Shown here piece by piece: positions 27,074-35,642 of a DNA stretch of 64,000 nucleotides. Position numbers and translations under genes: made by a program. Below the pieces are notes generated by a model, which saw only the letters and a list, made by a program, of their open reading frames with translations, made no database searches and was not told the origin of the DNA. This DNA is from Pseudoxanthomonas sp. z9. GTDB lineage: Bacteria > Pseudomonadota > Gammaproteobacteria > Xanthomonadales > Xanthomonadaceae. The stretch covers positions 372,001 to 436,000 of the forward strand of contig NZ_VFID01000004.1 in NCBI RefSeq assembly GCF_006542425.1, read 5' to 3'. The stretch's first letter is position 1, and each line of letters begins with the position of its first letter.

Positions 27074-28498
27074 ATGACCGGGACGCAAGCCCCCGATACC
27101 GCCCTGACGGGCGATCTGCCCGTCGCCTCCCCCGCACGCCCGGCCGCCACGCCGGCCCGCGGCAAGCTGTTCATCAAGACCCACGGCTGCCAGATGAACG
27201 AGTACGACTCGGCCAAGATGGCCGACGTGCTGGCCGCCACCGAAGGCCTGGAACTGACCGACAACCCCGAAGAAGCCGACGTGGTGCTGGTCAACACCTG
27301 CTCGATCCGCGAGAAGGCGCAGGAGAAGGTGTTCAGCCAGCTCGGCCGCTGGAAGTCACTGAAGAAGGATGGCAAGCCGGTCCTGATCGGGGTCGGCGGC
27401 TGCGTGGCCTCGCAGGAGGGCGAAGCCATCGTCAAGCGCGCGCCCTATGTCGACCTGGTGTTCGGTCCGCAGACCCTGCACCGGCTGCCGGAACTGATCC
27501 GCGAGCGCCGCCAGTCCGGCCAGCCGCAGGTGGACATCAGCTTCCCGGAAATCGAGAAATTCGATCGCCTTCCCGAGCCGCGCGCCGAAGGCCCGAGCGC
27601 GTTCGTCTCGATCATGGAAGGCTGCTCCAAGTACTGCTCGTTCTGCGTGGTGCCCTACACCCGCGGCGAGGAGGTCAGCCGGCCGTTCGAGGACGTGCTG
27701 GTGGAGGTGGCGCAGTTGGCCGCCCAGGGCGTGCGCGAGATCAACCTGCTGGGCCAGAACGTCAACGCCTACCGCGGTCCCTATGGCGACGGCGAACTGG
27801 CCGACCTGGGCCTGCTGATCCGCGCCATCGCCGAGATCGAGGGCGTCGGCCGCATCCGCTTCACCACGTCCCACCCGCTGGAGTTCAGCGATTCACTGGT
27901 GGAGGCTTACCGCGACGTGCCGCAGTTGGCCAACTACCTGCACCTGCCGGTGCAGGCCGGCAGCGATCGCATCCTGGCAGCGATGAAGCGCGGTTACACC
28001 ACGCTGGAGTTCAAGCAGAAGATCCGCAAGCTGCGCGCGGTGCGGCCGGACATCTCGATTTCCTCGGACTTCATCGTCGGCTTCCCCGGCGAAACCGACG
28101 CGGACTTCGAAAAGACCATGAAGCTGATCGAGGACGTCGGCTTCGACCAGTCGTTCTCCTTCATCTATTCGCGCCGACCCGGTACACCCGCGGCGGACCT
28201 GGAAGACGACACCGCCGAATCGACCAAGCACGCCCGTCTGGAGCGGCTGCAGGCGCATATCAATGCGCATGCCGCCGGCATCTCGCAACGGATGGTCGGC
28301 AGCGTGCAGTCGGTGCTGGTGGAAGGCCCCTCGCGCAAGAACCCGAACGAACTGACCGGCAAGACCGAGAACATGCGCTCGGTGAACTTCCCCGGCCACG
28401 CGCGGATGATCGGCCAGTTCGTCGACGTGGTGATCACCGAGGCGCTGACCAACTCGCTGCGCGGGCGGGTGGCCACGGTCGACGAGAACGCGGCTTGA
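27074..28498 (+). CDS. miaB: tRNA-2-methylthio-N6-dimethylallyladenosine synthase
   Basis: A 474-residue radical-SAM methylthiotransferase that adds a methylthio group to i6A37 of tRNAs. The N-terminal UPF0004 domain supplies three cluster cysteines (HGCQMN, NTCSIRE, GGCVAS), the radical-SAM motif is CSKYCSFC, and a C-terminal TRAM domain ends the protein. The start at 27074 gives the same length as E. coli MiaB. In many proteobacteria miaB is followed by phoH-ybeY-corC; here an export operon and a repeat element separate it from phoH. Confidence 0.97.
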   Translation: MTGTQAPDTALTGDLPVASPARPAATPARGKLFIKTHGCQMNEYDSAKMADVLAATEGLELTDNPEEADVVLVNTCSIREKAQEKVFSQLGRWKSLKKDGKPVLIGVGGCVASQEGEAIVKRAPYVDLVFGPQTLHRLPELIRERRQSGQPQVDISFPEIEKFDRLPEPRAEGPSAFVSIMEGCSKYCSFCVVPYTRGEEVSRPFEDVLVEVAQLAAQGVREINLLGQNVNAYRGPYGDGELADLGLLIRAIAEIEGVGRIRFTTSHPLEFSDSLVEAYRDVPQLANYLHLPVQAGSDRILAAMKRGYTTLEFKQKIRKLRAVRPDISISSDFIVGFPGETDADFEKTMKLIEDVGFDQSFSFIYSRRPGTPAADLEDDTAESTKHARLERLQAHINAHAAGISQRMVGSVQSVLVEGPSRKNPNELTGKTENMRSVNFPGHARMIGQFVDVVITEALTNSLRGRVATVDENAA

Positions 28499-28506
28499 AA
28501 ACTCCC

Positions 28507-28580
28507 CTTGTGGGAGCGACGTAAGTCGCGAATCCTCGCTCGCGGGCGAAGAGCATCGCGACTTACGTCGCTCCCACAAG
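28507..28580. repeat. REP/REPIN-like inverted repeat, copy 2
   Basis: A perfect 25-base inverted repeat: CTTGTGGGAGCGACGTAAGT begins the left arm and the right arm ends ACTTACGTCGCTCCCACAAG, with a 24-base loop. It lies between the convergent ends of miaB and the ABC permease, exactly at the break in the usual miaB-phoH order. Confidence 0.9.
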
Positions 28581-28606
28581 AGTCGCTCCTGCGATGGGCC
28601 GCCGCC

Positions 28607-29698
28607 TCAATCCAGCCGCTTGCGGAAGCGCAGGATGGCGGCGGACATCATCACCGTGATGAAGGCCAGTAGCGCCAGCACGTCCGGCCACAGTTCCCAC
28701 AGGCTGGCGCCGCGCAGCATGATGCCGCGGATCAGGCGCAGGAAATGGGTCAGCGGCAGCACCTCCGCCAGCCACTGAACCGGCCGCGGCATGCCCGAGA
28801 ACGGGAACATGAAACCCGACAGCAGGATCGAGGGCAGGAATACGAAGAAGGTCATCTGCATCGCCTGGAACTGCGATTGCGCGCGCGTGGAAATCAGCAG
28901 GCCCAGGGTCAGGTTGGCGGCGATCAGCAGGATCGCCGCCACGTAGACGTGCCAGACACTGCCGTTGAGCGGAACGTCGAACAGCCACATGCCCAGCGCC
29001 AGCACCACCGTGGTCTGGACCAGGCCGATCGCGATGTAGGGCAGCACCTTGCCGATCATCAGCTCGGCGCTGCTCACTGGCGTGGCGATCAGCAGTTCCA
29101 TGTTGCCGCGCTCGCGCTCGCGCACGATGGCCACGCCGGTGAACAGCACCATCGTCATGGTCAGGATCACGCCGATCAGGCCCGGCACGATGTTCACCGC
29201 GGAGCGTCGTTCCGGGTTGTAGAACGCCACCACGCTGATCGGCCGCTCGACCGGAACCACCGCACGGACCGCCGTATCGGCGGGCATCTGGGCCAATTGG
29301 GCGGCCGCGCTCTGCACCGCGTTGTCGCTGCCGTCGACCAGGATCTGCACCTGTTCGCGGCCCTCGGCGCGACGGCGCTCGAAATCCGGCGGCACCACGA
29401 TGCCCAGGCTGATCTCGCCGCGCCGGATGGCTTCCATCAGTTCCTGCGGCGTGCGTGCGGCCAGGGTCGGCTTGATCACCGTGGTCGCGACGATGTCCAT
29501 GACCATCGCGCGCGAGGCCGTGGTGTTCGCCTGGTCGGCCACGCCCGCCTTCAGATCCCGCAGGTTGGTGTTGATGGCGTAGCCGAACAGCAGCAACTGC
29601 ATCACCGGGATGGCGACGATCATCGCCAGGGTGATGCGATCGCGGCGCATCTGGCGTACTTCCTTCAGCATCACCGCCGACAGCCTGCGCCAGATCAT
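28607..29698 (-). CDS. ABC-2 type transport permease (YbhS/YbhR-like)
   Basis: A 363-residue ABC-2 membrane component. It has one N-terminal helix (about 22-42), a large periplasmic domain of about 140 residues, and five more helices from about 175, with the linker IVRERERGNMELLIATPVSSAEL typical of ABC2_membrane_3. The final segment LPLTHFLRLIRGIMLRG is also typical. It overlaps the ATPase gene by ATGA. Only one permease gene is present, so it probably acts as a homodimer, unlike the E. coli ybhFSR set with two. Confidence 0.92.
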   Translation of the reverse strand: MIWRRLSAVMLKEVRQMRRDRITLAMIVAIPVMQLLLFGYAINTNLRDLKAGVADQANTTASRAMVMDIVATTVIKPTLAARTPQELMEAIRRGEISLGIVVPPDFERRRAEGREQVQILVDGSDNAVQSAAAQLAQMPADTAVRAVVPVERPISVVAFYNPERRSAVNIVPGLIGVILTMTMVLFTGVAIVRERERGNMELLIATPVSSAELMIGKVLPYIAIGLVQTTVVLALGMWLFDVPLNGSVWHVYVAAILLIAANLTLGLLISTRAQSQFQAMQMTFFVFLPSILLSGFMFPFSGMPRPVQWLAEVLPLTHFLRLIRGIMLRGASLWELWPDVLALLAFITVMMSAAILRFRKRLD

Positions 29699-30669
29699 GC
29701 CGCCCGCTCCTGCCCGTCCGGATCGGGGCGGCCACGGGTGGCGGCGACGAACACGTCCTCTAGGTTGGCCTGCGAAGGCGTGACCTCCGCCTGCATGCCC
29801 GCTTGGCGCAGTCCCGCGGCGACCCGGCCTGCGGCATCGCCATTGCCCGCCATCAGCACGCGCAGGGTATTGCCGATCTGGGCCACGCTGATCACGCCGG
29901 GCAGGTCCAGCAGGACCTTCTGCGCCTGGCGCGGCTGTTCCGCGTCCACCGCCAGGGTACGTCCGGCCAGTTCGCCGGTCAGATCCGCCGGCGTGCCATC
30001 GGCCACCAGCACGCCGCGGTCAAGGATGGCGATGCGATGGCAACGCTCGGCCTCGTCCATGTAGTGGGTGGAAACGAGGATCGTGGTGCCGGCATCGGCC
30101 AGTTCGAACAGCTTCTCCCAGAAGTCGCGGCGCGATTCCGGATCCACCGCGCTGGTGGGCTCGTCCAGGAACAGCAGTTCCGGCTCGTGGATCACCGCGC
30201 CGGCCAGCGCCAGCCGCTGCTTCTGGCCGCCACTCATGGTGCCGGCCAGTTGCTTCTGCCGATCCTGGAAGTGGTACTGCTCGACCAGCTCGTCGATGCG
30301 CTTGCGGGCCCCGGCTTTGGAGAGGTTCTGCACCGCCGCGAGGAATTCCAGGTTCTCGCGCACGCTCAGGTCCTCGAACAGCGAGAACTTCTGGGTCATG
30401 TAGCCGATGCGCGTGCGCAACTGCTCGGCCTGTTCCGGAATCCGCAGGCCGAGAACCTCGATGTCACCTGCGCTGGGCGTCAGCAACCCGCACAGCATCC
30501 GGATCGTGGTGGATTTTCCGGAGCCGTTCGGCCCGAGGAATCCATACACGTTGCGCCGTGGCACCCGCAGGTCCACCGCGTTGACCGCAACCAGTCCGCC
30601 AAAGCGCTTGGTCAGTCCACGCGCCTGGATGGCAAGGCCGTCGTGGCCGGAATCAGTCGCCGCGGCCAT
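29695..30669 (-). CDS. ABC transporter ATP-binding protein (drug exporter type)
   Basis: A 324-residue ATPase with Walker A GPNGSGKST, signature MSGGQKQRLALAGA (a Q-rich variant of LSGGQ), Walker B ELLFLDEPTSAVDPE and switch histidine in STHYMDEAERC. The C-terminal 80 residues form the extension usual in ABC-2 exporters. Its start overlaps the end of the membrane-fusion gene by 17 bases. It powers export together with the permease encoded downstream. Confidence 0.94.
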   Translation of the reverse strand: MAAATDSGHDGLAIQARGLTKRFGGLVAVNAVDLRVPRRNVYGFLGPNGSGKSTTIRMLCGLLTPSAGDIEVLGLRIPEQAEQLRTRIGYMTQKFSLFEDLSVRENLEFLAAVQNLSKAGARKRIDELVEQYHFQDRQKQLAGTMSGGQKQRLALAGAVIHEPELLFLDEPTSAVDPESRRDFWEKLFELADAGTTILVSTHYMDEAERCHRIAILDRGVLVADGTPADLTGELAGRTLAVDAEQPRQAQKVLLDLPGVISVAQIGNTLRVLMAGNGDAAGRVAAGLRQAGMQAEVTPSQANLEDVFVAATRGRPDPDGQERAA

Positions 30670-31615
30670 CGCCGAACTCCACCCGCACCGGGAAACCCGC
30701 CGGCAGTTCCGCCGCGTCCTTGCCCAGGCTGACTTCCGCCAGGTAGCTCAGGCGCGCGGCGTCCTTGCCGGTCAACGCGTAGTACGGAGTGAACACCGGT
30801 TCGCTGCGGATCATGCGGACCTTGCCGGCATAGGTCTGCTCGCGGCCGTCCACGTGCACGCGCACCGCGTCGCCGACCTTGACCCGCGTGCGCAACGGTT
30901 CCGGCACGTAGATGCGCGCATACGGCGCGTCGCCGACCAGGAGCACCGCCAGCGGCCCGCCGATCGGCGCCTGGTCGCCCAGGCGATACGGCAGGCTGTC
31001 GACGCGCCCGGCGCGTGGGGCCACCACGTTGAGCTTGTCGAGGGTGACCGCCTGCACGGAGGCCTGCGCCTCGGCGGCGGCGACCGCGGCTTCTCCCTGC
31101 GCGATCTGCTCGCTGCGGGTGCCGCGCTCCAGTTCCAGCAGCGCCGCCTGCGCCGAACGCACCTGCGCGGCGGCATTATCGGCGGCGGCCCGCGCGCGGT
31201 CGACTTCCGAAGCCGCGACGAGTTGCTGCCTGCCCAGCGGTTGCAGCCGGTTGAAATAGGCGCGGGTGTCGCTCGCCTGCGCCTGCGCGGCGGCCAGCGC
31301 GGCGCGCGCCTGCGCGATGGCTTCCACCCGCGGTCCGGCCAGCAGTTCCGAGAGTACGTCGCGGCTCTGCCGGGCCTGCGCGCGCGCCGCTTCCAGTTGC
31401 GACTGCGTGCGGGTCAATTCGAGTTGCAGCAGCGGCGTGCCGGCCGCGACGCGCTGGCCCTCGCGCACGTCGATGCGCACGATTTTCTCGGCCACGGGCG
31501 CGGGCAGGGTCACCCGATCCCATTCCAGCGTTCCCAGCGCCTGCGGCGTGGCCGGCTTGCAGGCCGCCAGCGCCAGCAGCGCGCAGGCGGCGATCAGGTT
31601 GCGCTCACTTCGCAT
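30653..31615 (-). CDS. HlyD/YbhG-like periplasmic adaptor lipoprotein of the exporter
   Basis: A 320-residue membrane-fusion protein. The start at 31615 has GGAG seven bases upstream (an ATG three bases earlier has a short spacing) and gives a lipoprotein signal with lipobox LAAC near residue 20. A biotinyl-lipoyl half-motif (KIVRIDVREGQRVAAGTPL), a long alanine-rich coiled-coil hairpin (about 75-200) and a beta-barrel part follow. It overlaps the end of the TetR gene by 11 bases. It would link the ABC pump to an outer-membrane channel that is not encoded here. Confidence 0.9.
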   Translation of the reverse strand: MRSERNLIAACALLALAACKPATPQALGTLEWDRVTLPAPVAEKIVRIDVREGQRVAAGTPLLQLELTRTQSQLEAARAQARQSRDVLSELLAGPRVEAIAQARAALAAAQAQASDTRAYFNRLQPLGRQQLVAASEVDRARAAADNAAAQVRSAQAALLELERGTRSEQIAQGEAAVAAAEAQASVQAVTLDKLNVVAPRAGRVDSLPYRLGDQAPIGGPLAVLLVGDAPYARIYVPEPLRTRVKVGDAVRVHVDGREQTYAGKVRMIRSEPVFTPYYALTGKDAARLSYLAEVSLGKDAAELPAGFPVRVEFGDGRGD

Positions 31616-32315
31616 CATCCAGCTCCAGTCCGCGATCCAGCAGCACCAGCGTGTGCCGACGCAGATCATCGAAATCAACATCGCCGGCACCGAACAGCGC
31701 GCGCCAGATCGGCGCGCTGGCCAGCGGGAAGAAGGTCAGCCCGACCAGCGAGACCATCAGCAGGCGGGGGTCGAGATCAGCGTTCAACCGCCCCTGCCGC
31801 TGCGCTTCGGCGAAGCGCCCGGACATCATCCGCGGCAGCATCGGCCCCACCTGTTCGATCAGCAGGTCGCGCAGCGCGCCGCCCTCGCACAGCACTTCGC
31901 GCACCCACAGGGTGGGCAGCCAGGGATGGCGCGCGACCAGCCCGCCGACGCCCTGCACGAACGCGGCGATCAGGGCGGCCACGTCGTCACCCGCCTGGCT
32001 GACCGGTTCACGCAGTTGCGCCACCACCGGCAACAAGCGCTCGGCCACCACCGCCTGCTGCAACTGCGGCTTGTCGCCGAAGTAGTAATGCACCAGCGCC
32101 GGGGTCACCCCCGCCTCGCCGGCAATGTCGCGCAGCGAGGTCGCCGCGATGCCCTGGCGGACGAAGCAGGCCAGCGCGGCGTCGAGCAGGCGTTCGCGTT
32201 GATCGGCCTGATCGGCGCCGGGTCGGCCGGGAGCGCGCTTGCGGCGTCCGGATGCGCCGCGCGCGCTTTCGGCGGCGGGCGTGCGGGAACGGGAGGGAGT
32301 GGGTGATTTCGGCAT
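31605..32315 (-). CDS. TetR family regulator of the ABC export operon (CecR-like)
   Basis: A 236-residue repressor heading a four-gene operon TetR-HlyD-ATPase-permease, the same order as E. coli cecR-ybhG-ybhFSR. After a basic, Pro/Ala-rich leader of about 35 residues, the HTH runs DAALACFVRQGIAATSLRDI, then GVTPALVHYYFGDKPQL as recognition helix. The C-terminal domain is of the YbiH/CecR-like type. It presumably represses its own operon through the AT-rich repeats just upstream at 32321-32349. Confidence 0.92.
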   Translation of the reverse strand: MPKSPTPSRSRTPAAESARGASGRRKRAPGRPGADQADQRERLLDAALACFVRQGIAATSLRDIAGEAGVTPALVHYYFGDKPQLQQAVVAERLLPVVAQLREPVSQAGDDVAALIAAFVQGVGGLVARHPWLPTLWVREVLCEGGALRDLLIEQVGPMLPRMMSGRFAEAQRQGRLNADLDPRLLMVSLVGLTFFPLASAPIWRALFGAGDVDFDDLRRHTLVLLDRGLELDDAK

Positions 32316-32320
32316 GCGCG

Positions 32321-32349
32321 CATTATTTAATTCATCATTTAATTAATGC
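32321..32349. promoter_or_regulatory. AT-rich repeated site, probable TetR operator
   Basis: Two TTTAATT repeats (32326-32332 and 32338-32344) occur 12 bases apart in an ATTTAATT-rich stretch that stands out against the GC-rich surroundings, starting six bases upstream of the TetR start codon. The second copy is part of the palindrome TTAATTAA-like sequence. This is where a self-regulating TetR protein would be expected to bind. The rest of the 294-base gap up to phoH (32350-32609) holds no recognisable gene. Confidence 0.55.
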
Positions 32350-32609
32350 AAGCATGAGCCGACGGACGGTCATCGCCGGGCCGCGCGTCTGGCGCCGGCA
32401 GGGTCAGCGGTTTAACCTTCCGCTCCAGACACCTCGGTCGAGGAATGCCGCCGTGATCCCCCACTTCCGCTGATCCGTCGCTTGCAAATCCGCCGTGCCC
32501 GCTCCACCTCGAAGCGGCCGTTCCCGATTTCCATCTCCGCCCTGCCCGTCCGGCACCGCCGGCCGCCTTCGGCCCGTCCGCCGCGGCAAGGCCATTTCTT
32601 CCGCTACCC

Positions 32610-33593
32610 ATGACTGCACCCAGCAAACGCGAATTCACCCTGGAACCCGAGACCGCCGAACGCCTGGCCAACCTGACTGGCCCGTTCGACGCCCATCTTC
32701 GCCAGATCGAGCTCAGACTCGGCGTGGAGATCGCCAACCGCGGCGCGATCTTCCGGGTCACCGGCCCGGAAAAAGCGGTTGCCGCCGCCGAGAAACTGCT
32801 GCGCGCCCTCTACGAGGAAACCGCCAGCGAAACCTTCGACAGCGAGGCCATCCACCTGCGCCTCAATGACGCCAACGTCGATCACGTCGCCGCCGGTGGC
32901 TTCGAGCCGCAGGAAGTGGCGATCAAGGTCAAGCGCGGCACCGTGCGCGGCCGCGGCGCCAACCAGGCCAACTACCTGCACGCCATCGCCACCCACGACA
33001 TCAACTTCGGCATCGGTCCGGCCGGCACCGGCAAGACCTTCCTGGCCGTGGCCAGCGCGGTGGAGGCGCTGAACGAGTCGCGGGTGCAGCGTCTGATCCT
33101 GGTGCGTCCGGCGGTGGAAGCCGGCGAGAAGCTGGGTTTCCTGCCCGGCGATCTCACCCAGAAGGTCGACCCCTACCTGCGCCCGCTGTACGACGCCCTG
33201 TACGAGATGCTGGGCGTGGAGAAGGTGGTCAAGCTGCTGGAAAAGAACGTGATCGAGATCGCACCGCTGGCCTACATGCGCGGACGGACGCTTAACGACG
33301 CGTTTGTCATCCTCGACGAGGCGCAGAACACCAGCATCGAGCAGATGAAAATGTTCCTGACCCGCATCGGCTATGGCAGCACCGCCGTGGTCACCGGCGA
33401 CCTGACCCAGATCGACCTGCCCCGCCACCAGAAGTCCGGCCTGAAGGATGCGCTGGACGTGCTGCGCAACGTGGACGGCATCTCCTTCACCTTCTTCAGC
33501 AGCCGCGACGTGGTCCGGCATCCGCTGGTGGCGCGCATCGTCCAGGCTTACGATGCGCGCGAGGGCAAGGATTCGGAGACAGGTCCGGCATGA
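32610..33593 (+). CDS. phoH: PhoH-like protein (YbeZ)
   Basis: A 327-residue cytosolic ATPase of the PhoH family. An N-terminal KH-like region precedes the Walker A motif [11 protein letters not shown] (about 130-140) and Walker B with ILDEAQNTS. It overlaps ybeY by ATGA; the two proteins are thought to work together in rRNA processing and ribosome quality control. No clear Shine-Dalgarno precedes the chosen ATG, so the start is slightly uncertain. Confidence 0.95.
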   Translation: MTAPSKREFTLEPETAERLANLTGPFDAHLRQIELRLGVEIANRGAIFRVTGPEKAVAAAEKLLRALYEETASETFDSEAIHLRLNDANVDHVAAGGFEPQEVAIKVKRGTVRGRGANQANYLHAIATHDINFGIGPAGTGKTFLAVASAVEALNESRVQRLILVRPAVEAGEKLGFLPGDLTQKVDPYLRPLYDALYEMLGVEKVVKLLEKNVIEIAPLAYMRGRTLNDAFVILDEAQNTSIEQMKMFLTRIGYGSTAVVTGDLTQIDLPRHQKSGLKDALDVLRNVDGISFTFFSSRDVVRHPLVARIVQAYDAREGKDSETGPA

Positions 33594-34078
33594 CGCAGGG
33601 TCCGACACGGCTGGAGGTTTCGGTCAGCTACGCGCTGCCGCGCGCGGGCCTGCCCGCGGCGGTCAGTTTCCGCAAGTGGGTGGCGGCGGCGCTGCGCGGA
33701 CGCATCCGCGAGGCCGACCTGGCCATCCGCATCGTCGACAGCAAGGAAGGCCGCGCGCTCAACCGGCACTATCGTGGTCGCGACTACGCGACCAACGTGC
33801 TGAGTTTCCCGGCCGACGTCGCCGAGGGCGTCAAGCTGCCCAAGGGCGTGAAGATGCCCTTGCTGGGCGACCTGGTGATCTGCGCGCCGGTGGTGGCGCG
33901 CGAGGCGCGCGAGCAGAAGAAGCCGCTTGCCGCCCACTACGCCCATCTCACCGTGCACGGCACCCTGCACCTGCTGGGCTGGGATCACGAGGACGACAAG
34001 GAAGCCGAGTGCATGGAACAGTTGGAGCGCGAGATCCTGGCCGAACTCGGCATCGACGATCCCTACGCCGAGCAGTAG
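33590..34078 (+). CDS. ybeY: endoribonuclease YbeY (rRNA maturation factor)
   Basis: A 162-residue zinc-dependent protein for 16S rRNA 3'-end maturation. The metal-binding signature [14 protein letters not shown] has all three histidines, and [16 protein letters not shown] is the other family block (written here as N-R-H-Y-R-G-x-D-Y-x-T-N-V-L-S-F). It follows phoH with a four-base overlap. Confidence 0.96.
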   Translation: MTQGPTRLEVSVSYALPRAGLPAAVSFRKWVAAALRGRIREADLAIRIVDSKEGRALNRHYRGRDYATNVLSFPADVAEGVKLPKGVKMPLLGDLVICAPVVAREAREQKKPLAAHYAHLTVHGTLHLLGWDHEDDKEAECMEQLEREILAELGIDDPYAEQ

Positions 34079-34135
34079 TCCCGGCCGCGCGCAGCCGCTA
34101 CGCTTCGCGCTTTCCCGATGCTCCGGATCCGTCAC

Positions 34136-34714
34136 ATGCGTCCTGCCCGTTCCGCCCTCGCCCTCCTGCTGCTGGCCGCGGCCGGCGGCGCTCATGCACA
34201 GGCATCGGAGCAGGCGGCGGAGCCGGATCCCGCCAAGGTCGACCTTGCCCGGCTGATCGCCTGCCAGGGCCAGCCGGAGGAATTCATGGCGCTGGCGGTC
34301 GCGCAGCAGGATCCGCTGAAGGCGGTCGCGCTGGGCTGGCGGCCACTACCCCAGGCCAACATGTTCCTCAGCGAATACGAACTGGCCGCACCGCTGACGG
34401 TGTTCGGCCATCCCACCCGTCGCATCGCCTTCGCCGGTTCCAGCGTGATGGCGGTGCTGGACCTGCCGGACCCGCGCCCGTTGGCCCGGCAACTGGAGCT
34501 GGAAACGGCGGTCGATACGCCAGACAAGGCCATGTTCGGCAAGGAACTGGTCAGCGAGGAGGTCCACGATCCGGCCACCGGCGCGACCCTGGTCCGCTCG
34601 GCGGTACTCAACGTCTCCAACGTCACCTCCCACCCCGGCAAGACCCTGGTCGGCTGTACCTACAGCATTGATCCGCTTGAGGAAGCGCCGGCCGAGGCGC
34701 CCGCCGGCGGCTGA
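34136..34714 (+). CDS. secreted protein of unknown function
   Basis: A 192-residue protein with a clear signal peptide (MRPARSALALLLLAAAGGAHAQ). An alternative in-frame start lies 18 bases upstream at 34118; GGAT eight bases before 34136 supports the shorter form. The mature part has no motif I recognise. It contains two cysteines, one near the N-terminus (IACQGQ) and one near the C-terminus (VGCTYS), which could form a disulfide, and an acidic Ala/Pro-rich end. It sits between ybeY and corC, which are adjacent in many genomes, so it may be a lineage-specific insertion in that operon. Confidence 0.7.
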   Translation: MRPARSALALLLLAAAGGAHAQASEQAAEPDPAKVDLARLIACQGQPEEFMALAVAQQDPLKAVALGWRPLPQANMFLSEYELAAPLTVFGHPTRRIAFAGSSVMAVLDLPDPRPLARQLELETAVDTPDKAMFGKELVSEEVHDPATGATLVRSAVLNVSNVTSHPGKTLVGCTYSIDPLEEAPAEAPAGG

Positions 34715-34777
34715 GCGTCCGCCGCGCCTGCTAGACTCTGCCCCGTCGCCCGCGTCGCGGGCGCCCCTTTCCGAGAG

Positions 34778-35641
34778 ATGTCAGAAGACGACAGTACCCC
34801 CGCGCCGGAGCACCACGAAAAACGGCGCAGCTGGCTGGAACGCCTGAGTTCGGCGTTTTCCGGCGAACCCACCTCCCGCGAAGACCTGGTCGCGATCCTG
34901 CGCGATGCGCAGAGCGACGGCCTGATCGGCGGCGACACCCTGCGGATGATGGAAGGCGCGCTGACGGTCGCCGAGCTGACCGTGGGCGACGTCATGGTCC
35001 CCCGCGCGCAGATGATCTCGCTGCCGGTGGACGGCCGCTTCCTGGACCTGATGAAGCAGGTCGTGGAATCGGGCCATTCGCGCTTCCCCGTGCACGGCGA
35101 CAACAAGGACGAGATCCTCGGCATCCTGCTGGCCAAGGATCTGCTGCGCGGCGTGGTCGCCGACAATGGCCCCGGCAGCATCCGCGAACTGCTGCGCCCG
35201 GCGGTCCTGATTCCCGAGTCCAAGAAGCTCAACCTGCTGCTCAAGGAATTCCGGCTGTCGCGCAACCACATGGCGATCGTGGTGGACGAATACGGCGGCG
35301 TCGCCGGCGTGGTCACCATCGAGGACGTGCTGGAGCAGATCGTCGGCGAGATCGACGACGAGCACGACGAAGCCGAGGACGACGCCTCGCTGATCGCGGT
35401 GCAGGCCGACGGGCAGTACGTGGTGGATGCGCTGACGCCCATCGCCGATTTCAACGAACGCTTCGGCGCGGATTTCCTGGATGACGAATACGACACCATC
35501 GGCGGCCTGGTCACCGCCGCCATCGGTCACCTGCCGGAAACCGGCGAGGAACTCACCCTGGGGCGTTTCGCCTTCCGCGTCGCCAAGGCCGACGCGCGCC
35601 GCGTGCATGCGTTCCATGTCGGCATCCTGGCCGACGCCTGA
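34778..35641 (+). CDS. corC: CorC/HlyC family CBS-domain protein
   Basis: A 287-residue protein with two CBS domains (from VGDVMVPRAQM to about residue 190) and a C-terminal CorC_HlyC domain (about 205-285). It lacks the membrane DUF21 region, like E. coli CorC (YbeX). That protein is linked to magnesium/cobalt efflux and more recently to ribosome function through its ybeZYX operon. GAGAG lies directly before the ATG. One base separates it from the next gene. Confidence 0.94.
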   Translation: MSEDDSTPAPEHHEKRRSWLERLSSAFSGEPTSREDLVAILRDAQSDGLIGGDTLRMMEGALTVAELTVGDVMVPRAQMISLPVDGRFLDLMKQVVESGHSRFPVHGDNKDEILGILLAKDLLRGVVADNGPGSIRELLRPAVLIPESKKLNLLLKEFRLSRNHMAIVVDEYGGVAGVVTIEDVLEQIVGEIDDEHDEAEDDASLIAVQADGQYVVDALTPIADFNERFGADFLDDEYDTIGGLVTAAIGHLPETGEELTLGRFAFRVAKADARRVHAFHVGILADA

Positions 35642-35642
35642 C

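Noticed and set aside
32339-32761. 140-codon minus-strand frame in the TetR-phoH gap
   Set aside because: It covers the start of phoH, has no Shine-Dalgarno and a composition like other shadow frames.
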